64,000 nt of DNA. Source: Halomonas shengliensis. GTDB lineage: Bacteria > Pseudomonadota > Gammaproteobacteria > Pseudomonadales > Halomonadaceae. Shown in pieces: positions 1 to 7,992 of this stretch (position 1 is its first letter; each line of letters starts with the position of its first letter). The notes under the pieces were generated by a model. That model saw only the letters and a list, made by a program, of their open reading frames with translations. It was not told the origin of the DNA and searched no databases. Both the position numbers and the translations under genes were made by a program. The stretch lies in NCBI RefSeq assembly GCF_900104135.1, contig NZ_FNIV01000001.1, positions 434,001 through 498,000 on the forward strand, written 5' to 3'.

Positions 1-468
1 CCACACCCCCAGCTGGTCAGGGAGGTGTTCGCCTTCCGCCTCTCCGCGGAGCCCTTCATCGGCGAGCTGGCGGCGCTGTCGGCCACCGACCAGGACCTGG
101 CCAACATCGAGCGCGCCTTCGAGGGCATGTGCGACAGCGCCGCCGACCCGGCGCGCCGCGAGGAGCACGCCGAGCATGACGTGGCCTTCCACGACGCCAT
201 CTACCGCGCCAGCCACAACCTGGTATGGCGCCAGATGGGTCGGCTGCTACGCCCCGCCATCATCGCGCTGATCCAGCGCTCCCATCACCAGGCGGACTCC
301 CTGGCGGACAGCCTGGAGCGCCACCGCCAGCTGCTCGACGCCATTCGCCTGCGCCAGCCGGAGGCCGCCCGGGAGGCCACCGAGCGGGTTCTCGAGCGCA
401 CCGCCGCCGACCTGGGGCTGGACCCCGACGGTCGCAAGGTGAGGCGCCCGGCCGCGCTGTCGCCCTGA
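1..468 (+). CDS. GntR/FadR-type transcriptional regulator, C-terminal FCD domain (5' end outside window)
   Basis: The reading frame is already open at base 1, and 155 residues are visible up to the TGA at 466-468. The visible part is an FCD ligand-binding domain. It starts with a helix of the form EVFAFRLSAEPF, then has the metal/ligand-binding signature EHDVAFHDAIYRASHN and a later SLERHRQLLDAI helix supplying another conserved His. The N-terminal winged-helix DNA-binding domain typical of the family is upstream of the window. FCD regulators usually repress carboxylate or sugar-acid catabolism genes and are released by the substrate. The ligand cannot be told from this fragment. The internal GTG at 25 is not the real start. 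Confidence 0.85.
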   Translation, partial: PHPQLVREVFAFRLSAEPFIGELAALSATDQDLANIERAFEGMCDSAADPARREEHAEHDVAFHDAIYRASHNLVWRQMGRLLRPAIIALIQRSHHQADSLADSLERHRQLLDAIRLRQPEAAREATERVLERTAADLGLDPDGRKVRRPAALSP

Positions 469-555
469 CGGCAGCCGGCGCCAGCCCCCTTCGGCGGGAA
501 GGGCGCCCCGGCCTGGTCTACGCTGTCTGCTGCCAGCCCTCGCCGTGGAGGCCCC

Positions 556-1911
556 ATGCCGGAGCTCTTCCTGCTGCGTCACGCCAAGGCCAGGCGGCCC
601 CGTGCCGACCAGGCCGATCATCAGCGTCCCCTGCGCCGTCGCGGACGTCGCCAGGCGGCGGCAATGGCGCCTGCCCTGGCGCGCTGCCAGGCCTTGGCGG
701 GCGAGGTCCATGTCAGCGGCGCCCGCCGCTGCGTGCAGACCCTGGAGGCGGTCGACGCCGCGCTTGCCGGTGAGGACCTCATGGCGCGGGCCCGGTTGGA
801 CGAGGCGCTCTACACCTTCGAGGGGCAGGCGCTGCTGGCCTGGCTGCGTGGCCTGCCGGATGATCTCGAGCGGGTGCTGCTGATCGGCCACAACCCGGCC
901 CTGCTGCAGCTCGCCCGCTGGCTCTGCCGCGAGGCGCTGGCCGCCTTGCCCACCGGAGGTCTCCTTCATCTCCACCTGCCTGGCGACGGCTGGCAGGGGG
1001 CCAGTCGCCATGGCGCCGCGCTGGTCCAGCGCCTGCTGCCTGCCGAGGCGAGTCACGCCCTCTTCCAGCGCCGGGCGCCGGCCGCCCCGGAGCTCGGCAA
1101 CGCCGACCTTGCCTCGCGTCTGCATGGGCTGCTGCATCACCAGCGGCGGCTGGTGCGTGCCCGCGAGCCCGGCGTCATCGCCGGCATCGACCCCGAGTTC
1201 CTGCACCAGTATCGGGTCAACCTGCGGCGCAGCCGCGCGCTGGGCGAGGCGCTCGCCGCCGTGGCCGAGGTGCCCGGCCTCAAGAAGCGCCTCAAGCGCA
1301 TAAAGCGCCGGGCCCAGGCGACCAGCGAGCTGCGCGACCTGGACGTCTTCCTGGAGAACCTGGCCAAGGAGCCGCCGCCGCTGTCGCAGGGGGGCCGCCA
1401 GGCGCTGCACGACTGGCTCCTGGCCCGTCGCGAGGAGCGACATCTGGTGCTCTGCCGGCAGCTTGCCGAGCGGGAGTACGCCAAGGAGAGGGCGGACTGG
1501 CGGGACTTCCTGGAGGGTCGCCCCTTCCGGCGTGCCCTTGACGAGGTGAAGGCCTCGCGGGTCGAGGCGGTGCTGGCCGAGCGCCTCGCCCGTCACGATG
1601 CCGACCTGGCGGCCCTGGCCTCCGAGAGCCCCGACGAGGCCTTCCACGACCTGCGCAAGGGCGTGAAGCGCATCCGCTACCTGGCCGAGCTTGACCCAGG
1701 GCGCCATCGTGACCTGCTGCGCCGGCTCAAGGGGCGTCAGAACCTGCTCGGTGACTTCCAGGACCTCTGCACCCGCCAGGCCTGGGTCGTGGCCTTCTCC
1801 GGCGACCTGCCCGAACAGGCCGAGGCGTGTCGCGCCTGGCGGGAGTCGCTGGAGCAGGCGAAGCGGGCGCTGCGCGAGCAGGTCATGGCGCTGCCGTCTC
1901 TCTCCCGCTGA
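556..1911 (+). CDS. SixA-type phosphohistidine phosphatase fused to a CHAD domain
   Basis: This 451-residue protein has two domains. Residues 1-160 are a histidine phosphatase of the SixA branch: the catalytic RHAKA is at 8-12 and the second catalytic His lies in GHNP at 111-114. Residues from about 185 to 440 form a CHAD domain, a helical bundle rich in conserved His/Arg/Lys, visible as HQYRVNLRRSRAL and FHDLRKGVKRIRYL. CHAD domains are established polyphosphate binders. SixA proteins dephosphorylate phosphohistidine on phosphotransfer proteins. The fusion suggests a phosphatase recruited to, or controlled by, polyphosphate, which is inference. The start ATG at 556 lies 87 bp after the preceding gene and gives an N-terminus that begins directly with the beta strand of the fold. 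Confidence 0.85.
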   Translation: MPELFLLRHAKARRPRADQADHQRPLRRRGRRQAAAMAPALARCQALAGEVHVSGARRCVQTLEAVDAALAGEDLMARARLDEALYTFEGQALLAWLRGLPDDLERVLLIGHNPALLQLARWLCREALAALPTGGLLHLHLPGDGWQGASRHGAALVQRLLPAEASHALFQRRAPAAPELGNADLASRLHGLLHHQRRLVRAREPGVIAGIDPEFLHQYRVNLRRSRALGEALAAVAEVPGLKKRLKRIKRRAQATSELRDLDVFLENLAKEPPPLSQGGRQALHDWLLARREERHLVLCRQLAEREYAKERADWRDFLEGRPFRRALDEVKASRVEAVLAERLARHDADLAALASESPDEAFHDLRKGVKRIRYLAELDPGRHRDLLRRLKGRQNLLGDFQDLCTRQAWVVAFSGDLPEQAEACRAWRESLEQAKRALREQVMALPSLSR

Positions 1912-1994
1912 GTGCCGCCCCCTCCCAGGAGTGCTCGGGCACAGTCCACAGATGCTTCCTCGATGGCGACACGAACGCCGCCATGAGAGGCGCC

Positions 1995-2735
1995 CTACAG
2001 CGTCTCCTCCAGCAGCTGGGCGATGCGCCTGTGGTGCAGGGCGTCGGCGGCGCCGTCCCAGGAGGGAGCGTCCCTGGCGGTGAAGCCGTGGGTGGCGCCC
2101 TTGAAGAGTTCGGTAGTGAAGTGCACGCCGGCGCGGGACAGTGCCTCGTCCATTCGGGCGATCTGCTCGGGGGGCAGCAGCTCGTCCTGGTCGGCGTGGC
2201 CGAGATAGACGCGACCTTGGATGTTGCCGACCACGTGGACGGGGCTTGCCGGGTCGTCGACCTCCGCCAGCCGGGCGGAGTGGAAGCCCGCCGCCGCGGC
2301 AACACGCCCGGGGTGCTCAGCCGCCATGCGCAGCGCGAAGGCGCCGGTCATGCAGTAGCCGACCACGCCGATCTTGCCTGCGGCGAACTCGGCCTCCTGG
2401 TCAAGGCAGGCGAGGAGGGCGGCGAAGTCGCGCGACTGCGCCTCGGGCGTGAGGTGGCCGGCGTAGTCGAACAGCGTCGGGCGCACTTCCGGGTCACGGA
2501 AGGACCGGCCTTCCGGCACCACGGCCCCGCGGGCATCGCGGTAGTAGATGTTGGGCATCAGGACGGCATAGCCGTTGTCCGCGATGCGCTGGGCCTTATG
2601 GTGGTAGCAGGGCCGCAGGCCGCCGATGTCGGTGAACAGCACCACGGCCGGAAGCGGTCCCTTGGCATCCGCGGGCGTGAAGAGGTGGGCATCGATGGTG
2701 CCGTTGGCGGCGGGAATGTCGAGGGCGCGGGACAT
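1995..2735 (-). CDS. dienelactone hydrolase family protein
   Basis: An alpha/beta hydrolase of 246 residues. The nucleophile is Cys128 in GYCMTG, as in dienelactone hydrolases, with Asp184 (GHADQDELLP) and His216 (ATHGFTA) completing the triad. Enzymes of this family open lactones such as 4-carboxymethylene-butenolide, but many homologues have unknown ester substrates, so no pathway is assigned. The start chosen is the ATG ending at 2735, because GGAG lies just upstream and the conserved N-terminus (MSRALDIPAANG) begins there. A longer frame extends to 2873 but encodes low-complexity residues and runs into the neighbouring gene's 3' end. It is convergent with the SixA-CHAD gene. Confidence 0.85.
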   Translation of the reverse strand: MSRALDIPAANGTIDAHLFTPADAKGPLPAVVLFTDIGGLRPCYHHKAQRIADNGYAVLMPNIYYRDARGAVVPEGRSFRDPEVRPTLFDYAGHLTPEAQSRDFAALLACLDQEAEFAAGKIGVVGYCMTGAFALRMAAEHPGRVAAAAGFHSARLAEVDDPASPVHVVGNIQGRVYLGHADQDELLPPEQIARMDEALSRAGVHFTTELFKGATHGFTARDAPSWDGAADALHHRRIAQLLEETL

Positions 2736-2860
2736 GGCGGGCTCCGGTGCGAGGCGCTGATGGCCCGAGCGTCTCAGGGCGCGGGCCCGGATGCAATCGG
2801 CGTCCCGCATTACCCTTCGTGACGTCGCTGCCGACGCGCCTTGTGGTGCCGGTGCCGGGT

Positions 2861-3247
2861 TTAGGGCCACCAACCGCCCTCGCGGATCGCCGCGTGGCCG
2901 CTCACGTCGGGGTTGTAGAGGTAGAGCCAGGCGTGACCGAAGGCGGTGGGGTGAGGCGTGCGGTCGTAGAGGCCGAGCCGGGGCTGGCGAGGCCGGTAGT
3001 CCTCCAGCCGGTCGAGGCCGGCCAGCAGGCGGGCATCCACCCGGAAGACCTCGACCTCCACCCCGCGGGAGGGCTCGAGCTTGGCGCCCGGGAAGGGCCC
3101 CAGGTCGTAGAGGGTCACGCCGGCCAGCCGGTCGTTGCCGAGGAAGTCGGCACCCTCGAGCCAGTGGTGGTTCCCCAGGCCGCGCTTGAGGGTGCCGTAG
3201 ACGGCGACCAGCGGCGTGCGGGCGACGGCGAGTGTGGGGGTCAGCAT
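2861..3247 (-). CDS. gamma-glutamylcyclotransferase family protein
   Basis: A protein of 128 residues with the family's N-terminal substrate-binding loop YGTLKRG at residues 17-23, a following GNHHWL segment and LDRLEDY, which carries the conserved acidic residue. The fold releases 5-oxoproline from gamma-glutamyl amines or dipeptides, and bacterial members of this size (YtfP-like) have no firm substrate. The start ATG ending at 3247 is preceded by GGAGG at a 9-nt spacing. Longer in-frame starts at 3277 and 3361 lack a ribosome-binding site. It is divergent from the SpoIIAA-like gene, with a 210-bp intergenic region in between in which no convincing promoter was recognised. Confidence 0.82.
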   Translation of the reverse strand: MLTPTLAVARTPLVAVYGTLKRGLGNHHWLEGADFLGNDRLAGVTLYDLGPFPGAKLEPSRGVEVEVFRVDARLLAGLDRLEDYRPRQPRLGLYDRTPHPTAFGHAWLYLYNPDVSGHAAIREGGWWP

Positions 3248-3457
3248 GTTGAGCAGCCTCCGGCGCAGTGGTGACATGGGGAACGGCGTGATTGTCCCAC
3301 CGAGACCGTTATCCTCTCCCCAGGCGAGTCCCGGGTAAACCACGGGGTTGTGGCCGAACACATCGGGGCGTTAGGGCGTGCCGTTTCGGCCGCGCCGTCA
3401 GCGGCTATGCTGAAGGCAGGCTCACCCCCTATACGCAGAGCGACCAGGGAGATTTCC

Positions 3458-3877
3458 ATGTTGGAGTTCATCACTCACTCGGCACCGCACGTCGTGGCCA
3501 TGAAGGTCGGCGGCGTGGTGACCGGCCGGGAGCTGCAGCGGGCCATCGATGCCATCGAGGCCGCCAAGCGCGACCATCCCCGTGTCAGCCTGCTGGCCGA
3601 GCTCGACGGATTGCGCTGGATGACCCTTACCGCGCTGCTCAAGGATGTCGGCTACGGCCTCACCCAGCTCGGCGACCTGTCGCGCTACCACCGCGCCGCG
3701 GTGATCACCGACAAGGAGTGGGTCAAGCATATCGCCCATCTCGAGGATCGCCTGTTCAAGGCGATCGAGATCCGCACCTTCCCGCATCGCGAGTACGCCG
3801 CCGCCCGGGAGTGGGTCGCCGAGCTGCCCCAGGGCGAGCACGAGAGCCCCGAGGAGGATGGCTACCACGGCGCCTGA
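3458..3877 (+). CDS. SpoIIAA-like (STAS-related) protein
   Basis: A 139-residue cytoplasmic protein that matches the SpoIIAA-like family. It begins MLEFITHSAPHVVAMKVGG, continues with a TGRELQRAIDAIE helix, a central LAELDGLRWMTL strand, and an aromatic WVKHIAHLEDRLFKAIEIRTF segment near residue 90-110. The family is related to STAS anti-sigma antagonists but lacks the phosphorylated Ser context, and several members are thought to bind membranes or hydrophobic ligands. The start at 3458 follows AGGGAG by 7 nt, and the in-frame upstream ATG at 3350 lacks such a site. The precise role is unknown. Confidence 0.75.
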   Translation: MLEFITHSAPHVVAMKVGGVVTGRELQRAIDAIEAAKRDHPRVSLLAELDGLRWMTLTALLKDVGYGLTQLGDLSRYHRAAVITDKEWVKHIAHLEDRLFKAIEIRTFPHREYAAAREWVAELPQGEHESPEEDGYHGA

Positions 3878-3970
3878 GGCGACGAACGTGTTGCCTACCG
3901 GGATGGGATGCGATGCCGTGCGCCAGGCCGGCGCTGGAGCCTGGGGTTATTCTCGTGCAGCATAGGGCTC

Positions 3971-6043
3971 ATGACAGCGAAATCTCATCCAGAGCGGCGT
4001 GGTGTCCGGTCGCGTTATCTGGCTCCCCTCGTGCGTCCCCTGACGTTCCCCCTGATGACCCTGCGTGGGCGCCTGCTGGTCGGCGCCGCGGTGCTTTGGG
4101 GCCTGTTGTGCGTGACGCTGCTGACCCTCGGTTGGCAGGCGGGCCGCCTGCTGGTGGACGAGACCAACCACCAGCACCTGCGCTACGAGGCCGAGCTGAT
4201 CAGCAACGCCATCACCAACCAGGTCGGCCTGCGACTGGAGGAGCTGGAGCAGCTGGCAAGCAGGATTCCCGAGCCCCGTGAGGGGGCCCTTGACGCCCAG
4301 CATACCCACGGCCTGGCCCACCTCTTCGAGGGCGTGATCCTTTCCAATCGCGACAGCCGGATCGTCGATGCCTGGCCAGCGGGCGAAGGCCGCGTGGGTG
4401 TCACTGTCTCCGACCGGGACTATGCGCGTTTCATGAACGCCTTCCGGCGCCCGCTCGTCAGCGAGCCCTTCGTGGGCCGCATCACCGGTAACCCCCTGGT
4501 GATGATGCTGGTTCCGCTGCATGACGACGAGGGCCGGTACACCGGCTTCCTGGGAGGGCTGGTCAATATCCGGGAGAGTCGGCTCTTCAAGAGCTTCGAG
4601 CGCCTGCGCCTGGGCGACAGCGGCTACGTCACCGTGACCACCGCGTCCGGCCAGCGGCTCTACCACCCGCGCCAGCAGCAGGCCATCGTCGACCTTCCCG
4701 ACCGGCTCGCCCCGGCGCTCGAGAGGGCGCTGTATGGCTGGGAGGGCGAGAGCCAGGACCAGTCGGCTTCCGGCGAGCCACAGCTGGTGGCGTATCGCCA
4801 GATCTGGCCGGCCGACTGGATCGTGGGGGTCCACCTGCCCCAGTCGCAGGCGGAAGCGCCGCTGGTGGCCGGCATGCGACGCATTTCCTTCTATGCCTGG
4901 GGCGTGCTGATATTGGTCCTGCCCCTGGTGGGAGGGTCGATCTGGCTGGCGCTGCGTCCGTTGGCGCACCTCGCCGAGCAGGTCCGCGAGCTTCAGGGCG
5001 AGCGGCGGCAACGGCTGGAGATCCCGACCCGCATGCCGGAGCTGCGGCGAGTGATCGAGGTGATCAACGAGACCGAGCGCGCCCGGCGCGCCAGCCTGAG
5101 CGACCTGATGGAGCGCGAGGCGCTGCTGCGCGGCACGCTGGCGGCCTCTCCCCAGGGGATGTTCGTGACGGACCCGCAGGGCAGGGTGACCTTCACCAAT
5201 GACGCCCTGCGCCGGCTGCTGGGGGGCGACTTGCCTCTCGATCTGGCCACCTGGAGCGAGCGCCTCCATCCCGAGGATCGCCCCGCTGTGCGTGATGCCT
5301 GGCGCCACAGCCTGGCCCAGCGCCACGATTTCGTCCGCCAGTTCCGCATACGGGACGACGACGGGGAGTCACGCTGGCTGGATGTGCATGCCGGTGCGAT
5401 TCATGTCGATGGCAAGTTCATCGGCATCGTCGGTGCCGTACGTGATATCACCCAGCATCGCCATGACGACACCCTGCGACGGTGGGAGGCAGAGCACGAT
5501 CCGTTGACCGGGCTGCTCAATCGACGCGGCCTGCTTCGCCGCCTCGAGGAGGCTCTGGTCGAGTGCCAGAAGGTCGGCACACCCACCGCGGTGCTGCTCT
5601 TCGATCTCGACCACTTCAAGCCGATCAATGACCAGGGCGGCCACGCCCTGGGCGATCGCATGTTGCAGCAGGTGGGCGAGACCATACGGGGCCTGGTGCG
5701 CAGCAACGATCATGCCGCCCGCCAGGGCGGCGACGAGTTTGCCGTGCTGTTGAGCGGTTGCGGTCCCGAGCAGTCGCAGACCCTCGCCGAGGCGTTACGG
5801 GCACGGATCGCCGCCCAGCCGGTGGCGCATCAGGGAGAGCAGTGGTTTGTCACCGCCAGCATCGGCGTGAGCCAGGTGCATCCCGACGACGCTGCCATCG
5901 GTGACGTCCTGGCCCGCGCCGATGCCGCGAGCTACCGCGCCAAGCGGGGCGGTCGTGACCGGGTCGTCGTGGATGAGGACGACGCCCAAGGCGCCTCCGC
6001 TGTCAGGGCATCAGTTCGGGGTACCGAGGGTGAGGCTCAGTGA
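3971..6043 (+). CDS. membrane-bound diguanylate cyclase (dCache-like sensor, PAS, GGDEF)
   Basis: About 690 residues. A first membrane helix (GAAVLWGLLCVTLLTLGW) is followed by about 260 periplasmic residues resembling a double Cache sensor, and then a second helix (WGVLILVLPLVGGSIWL). Next come a HAMP-like linker, a PAS domain (GTLAASPQGMFVTDPQGRV) with its PAC tail GIVGAVRDITQHR, and a GGDEF domain. The cyclase is expected to be active: DPLTGLLNRRG, FDLDHFKPIND and an intact GGDEF are present. An RSND sequence lies five residues before GGDEF, which is the inhibitory c-di-GMP I-site. The product would be c-di-GMP made in response to an extracellular small molecule. The start at 3971 is the best of several; one at 4055 is also possible. 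Its 3' end overlaps the convergent small gene by 33 bp. Confidence 0.88.
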   Translation: MTAKSHPERRGVRSRYLAPLVRPLTFPLMTLRGRLLVGAAVLWGLLCVTLLTLGWQAGRLLVDETNHQHLRYEAELISNAITNQVGLRLEELEQLASRIPEPREGALDAQHTHGLAHLFEGVILSNRDSRIVDAWPAGEGRVGVTVSDRDYARFMNAFRRPLVSEPFVGRITGNPLVMMLVPLHDDEGRYTGFLGGLVNIRESRLFKSFERLRLGDSGYVTVTTASGQRLYHPRQQQAIVDLPDRLAPALERALYGWEGESQDQSASGEPQLVAYRQIWPADWIVGVHLPQSQAEAPLVAGMRRISFYAWGVLILVLPLVGGSIWLALRPLAHLAEQVRELQGERRQRLEIPTRMPELRRVIEVINETERARRASLSDLMEREALLRGTLAASPQGMFVTDPQGRVTFTNDALRRLLGGDLPLDLATWSERLHPEDRPAVRDAWRHSLAQRHDFVRQFRIRDDDGESRWLDVHAGAIHVDGKFIGIVGAVRDITQHRHDDTLRRWEAEHDPLTGLLNRRGLLRRLEEALVECQKVGTPTAVLLFDLDHFKPINDQGGHALGDRMLQQVGETIRGLVRSNDHAARQGGDEFAVLLSGCGPEQSQTLAEALRARIAAQPVAHQGEQWFVTASIGVSQVHPDDAAIGDVLARADAASYRAKRGGRDRVVVDEDDAQGASAVRASVRGTEGEAQ

Positions 6044-6331
6044 CTGCAGGCCGTCCAGCTCCAGGGTGATCTCGTCCGAGAACACCGGATGGCCGATCAC
6101 CCGGATGTCCAGGGTCGCCTCGGCGCCGCGATAGTCGAGGGTGGCGGCCAGGCGGGTGTCCTGGCTCAGCGGGGCCGTCACCGGGAAGTCGACGCGCTCC
6201 ACTTGGATCGCGTCGAAGCCACGGGCATCGAGCTGCTGCTCGATCGCCTGCTTCACGCTGACCCCGTAGTAGAAGTAGAGGCCGCCGTAGGCGAGGCCCC
6301 CGATCACGATCAGGCCGAAGAGTTTTCCCAT
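6011..6331 (-). CDS. small hypothetical protein with N-terminal membrane helix
   Basis: The 106-residue product opens with MGKLFGLIVIGGLAYGGLYFYYG, a single membrane helix or uncleaved signal anchor. About 80 residues of predicted soluble, probably periplasmic, beta-rich sequence follow (QVERVDFPV, TRLAATLDYRGAEATLDIRV). No known domain is recognised. High G/C at third codon positions and a plausible upstream AGGGAGAC ribosome-binding site support that it is real. Its last 33 bp overlap the 3' end of the diguanylate cyclase gene on the other strand. Confidence 0.65.
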   Translation of the reverse strand: MGKLFGLIVIGGLAYGGLYFYYGVSVKQAIEQQLDARGFDAIQVERVDFPVTAPLSQDTRLAATLDYRGAEATLDIRVIGHPVFSDEITLELDGLQSLSLTLGTPN

Positions 6332-6403
6332 GTCCGTCTCCCTGGTGTCGGCATGCCAGCATGCGTTGCTGTTGCGGTTATAGCATAGCGCCTGCCGGGA
6401 CCC

Positions 6404-7312
6404 TCAGAAGCGATCCCAGTAGGGCGGGTCGCCGAAGTACCCCTCCAGGAAGTCCACGAAGTGGCGCACCTTGCTGGCCAGCAGCTGGCGGTGGGCATAC
6501 ACCGCATAGAGCCCTAGCGGCTCGGGCTCATGCTCGGGCAACACGATGGCCAGCCGCCCCTGGCGAATGGCCTCGCCGGTCAGGAAGGTCGGCTGCAGGG
6601 CGATGCCGGCCCCGCCGATGGCGGCCTCCACCAGCACGTCGCCGTTGTTGCTGGTCAGTTCGCCTCCCTCTCTTTCCCCACCGCCGTCGCGTGACAGCCA
6701 CTTCAGCAGCGGTTCCTGGCTCTCCTCCATGTAGCGGTAGCGCAGGAAGCGGTGACCGGTGAGGTCCCGGGGCTGCTCGGGGGTGCCGTGGGCCTTCAGG
6801 TAGTCGGGCGCGGCGCATAGCACCAGGCGCACGGGGGCGATGCGCTTGGCGATCAGCGAGGAGCTCTTGAGCCGTCCGATGCGCAGGGCGATATCGAACC
6901 CCTCCTCGACGATATCCACCTTGCGGTCGTTGAGCTGCAGGTCGATATCCACGGCGGGGTGGGCGCGCTGGAAGTCGTTGATCAGCGGCGCCAGGTGGCG
7001 GATGGCAAACGACACCGGGGCGCTGATGCGCAGCTGCCCGCGGGCCTGGCCCTGCAGCTCGCCGAGCTCGCTCTCCATGTCGTCGATCTCGGCCAGCACC
7101 TGCTCGGCGCGCTGCCGATAGGCGGCCCCCGCCTCGGTCAAGTGCAGCCGGCGGGTGGTGCGGTTGAGCAGGCGCACGCCCAGGTGCTGCTCCAGCTGCG
7201 AGACATGCTTGCTGACCAGCTGGGGGGAGAGCGCCAGGCGCTCGGCCGCCCGGGTGAAGCTCCCCTCTGCGACCACGGTGACGAAGGCGCGCATGGCATC
7301 GAGACGGTCCAT
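6404..7312 (-). CDS. LysR-family transcriptional regulator
   Basis: A full-length LysR protein of 302 residues. The N-terminal winged helix-turn-helix is clear: MDRLDAMRAFVTVVAEGSF, then AAERLALSPQLVSKHVSQLE and LLNRTTRRLHLTEAG. An effector-binding domain follows from about residue 90. It is transcribed away from the DoxX, hydroquinone reductase and pirin genes. This layout parallels E. coli YhaJ, a LysR regulator responding to quinone-like aromatic metabolites and activating yqjF (DoxX family). By analogy it likely controls the divergent genes through the palindrome at 7343-7365. The inducer is inferred, not shown. Confidence 0.88.
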   Translation of the reverse strand: MDRLDAMRAFVTVVAEGSFTRAAERLALSPQLVSKHVSQLEQHLGVRLLNRTTRRLHLTEAGAAYRQRAEQVLAEIDDMESELGELQGQARGQLRISAPVSFAIRHLAPLINDFQRAHPAVDIDLQLNDRKVDIVEEGFDIALRIGRLKSSSLIAKRIAPVRLVLCAAPDYLKAHGTPEQPRDLTGHRFLRYRYMEESQEPLLKWLSRDGGGEREGGELTSNNGDVLVEAAIGGAGIALQPTFLTGEAIRQGRLAIVLPEHEPEPLGLYAVYAHRQLLASKVRHFVDFLEGYFGDPPYWDRF

Positions 7313-7342
7313 GGCCGGCTCCTCGCGGGGTAGGGAAGGTCA

Positions 7343-7365
7343 ATTATCAACGCATTGAGGATAAT
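7343..7365. promoter_or_regulatory. candidate LysR operator
   Basis: A perfect inverted repeat, ATTATC and GATAAT separated by 11 bp, sits in the only AT-rich patch between the divergent LysR and DoxX genes. Its arm and spacer geometry fits a LysR T-N11-A box. It lies 31 bp from the LysR start and 112 bp from the DoxX start. Confidence 0.5.
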
Positions 7366-7476
7366 AATGCAACGCTGGCGCCCTTATTCCGTTCATGGGG
7401 CGAGAGTAGAGTGGCCCCATCGCTCGAGGCCACCCGCCGCCTCGGCCTTCCCCGACACGACGATGAGGACGACACC

Positions 7477-7920
7477 ATGAAGACCCAAGCGATCAAGACC
7501 CTGTTCACCACCACCGGCGGCTATGGCGCCCTGGCCCTGCGCCTGCCGGTCGGCCTGATCCTCGCCGCCCACGGCGCCCAGAAGCTGTTCGGCTGGTTCG
7601 GCGGCTATGGCCTTTCCGGCACCGCCCAGTGGCTCGAGAGCATCGGCCTGGCCCCCGGCCTGCTGATGGCGCTGCTGGCCGGCGGTGCCGAGTTCTTCGG
7701 CGGCCTGGCGCTGATGGTCGGCCTGCTGACCCGCCCCGCGGCGCTAGCCGCCGCCTTCACCATGCTGGTGGCCATCGTCAGCGTGCACCTCGGCAACGGC
7801 CTGTTCATGGCCAACAACGGCTATGAGTTCGCCCTGGCCCTGCTGGCCGCCACCGTGGCGCTCACCCTGCAAGGCGCTGGACGCCTCTCCCTGGATAGCC
7901 TGGTCGCGAAGCGCCTCTGA
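7477..7920 (+). CDS. DoxX family membrane protein
   Basis: The 147-residue protein has about four hydrophobic segments and the DoxX hallmark near residues 20-45: LALRLPVGLILAAHGAQKL followed by FGGYGL. GGAEFFGGLALMVGLLTRPA is also typical of the family. The protein is an inner-membrane oxidoreductase-associated subunit; E. coli YqjF is a family member induced by nitroaromatic or quinone compounds. The start at 7477 has GAGGA 7 nt upstream. The gene is first in a run on the plus strand with the hydroquinone reductase and pirin genes and faces the LysR gene. Confidence 0.85.
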   Translation: MKTQAIKTLFTTTGGYGALALRLPVGLILAAHGAQKLFGWFGGYGLSGTAQWLESIGLAPGLLMALLAGGAEFFGGLALMVGLLTRPAALAAAFTMLVAIVSVHLGNGLFMANNGYEFALALLAATVALTLQGAGRLSLDSLVAKRL

Positions 7921-7945
7921 GCCGTCGACGCGACTGACCCGACCC

Positions 7946-7971
7946 GGCACCCTCCCACGACGGAGGGTGCC
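7946..7971 (+). terminator. hairpin between DoxX and hydroquinone reductase genes
   Basis: Perfect 10-bp arms (GGCACCCTCC and GGAGGGTGCC) enclose a 6-nt loop. There is no downstream T run, so it may be an attenuator or mRNA-stabilising stem rather than a strong terminator. Confidence 0.5.
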
Positions 7972-7992
7972 CCATGAACAGGAGGACGCAAC

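Noticed and set aside
247-1707. 486-residue open frame on the minus strand
   Set aside because: It overlaps the SixA-CHAD gene, which has full catalytic motifs. Composition is Gln/Leu/Gly-rich and artefactual.
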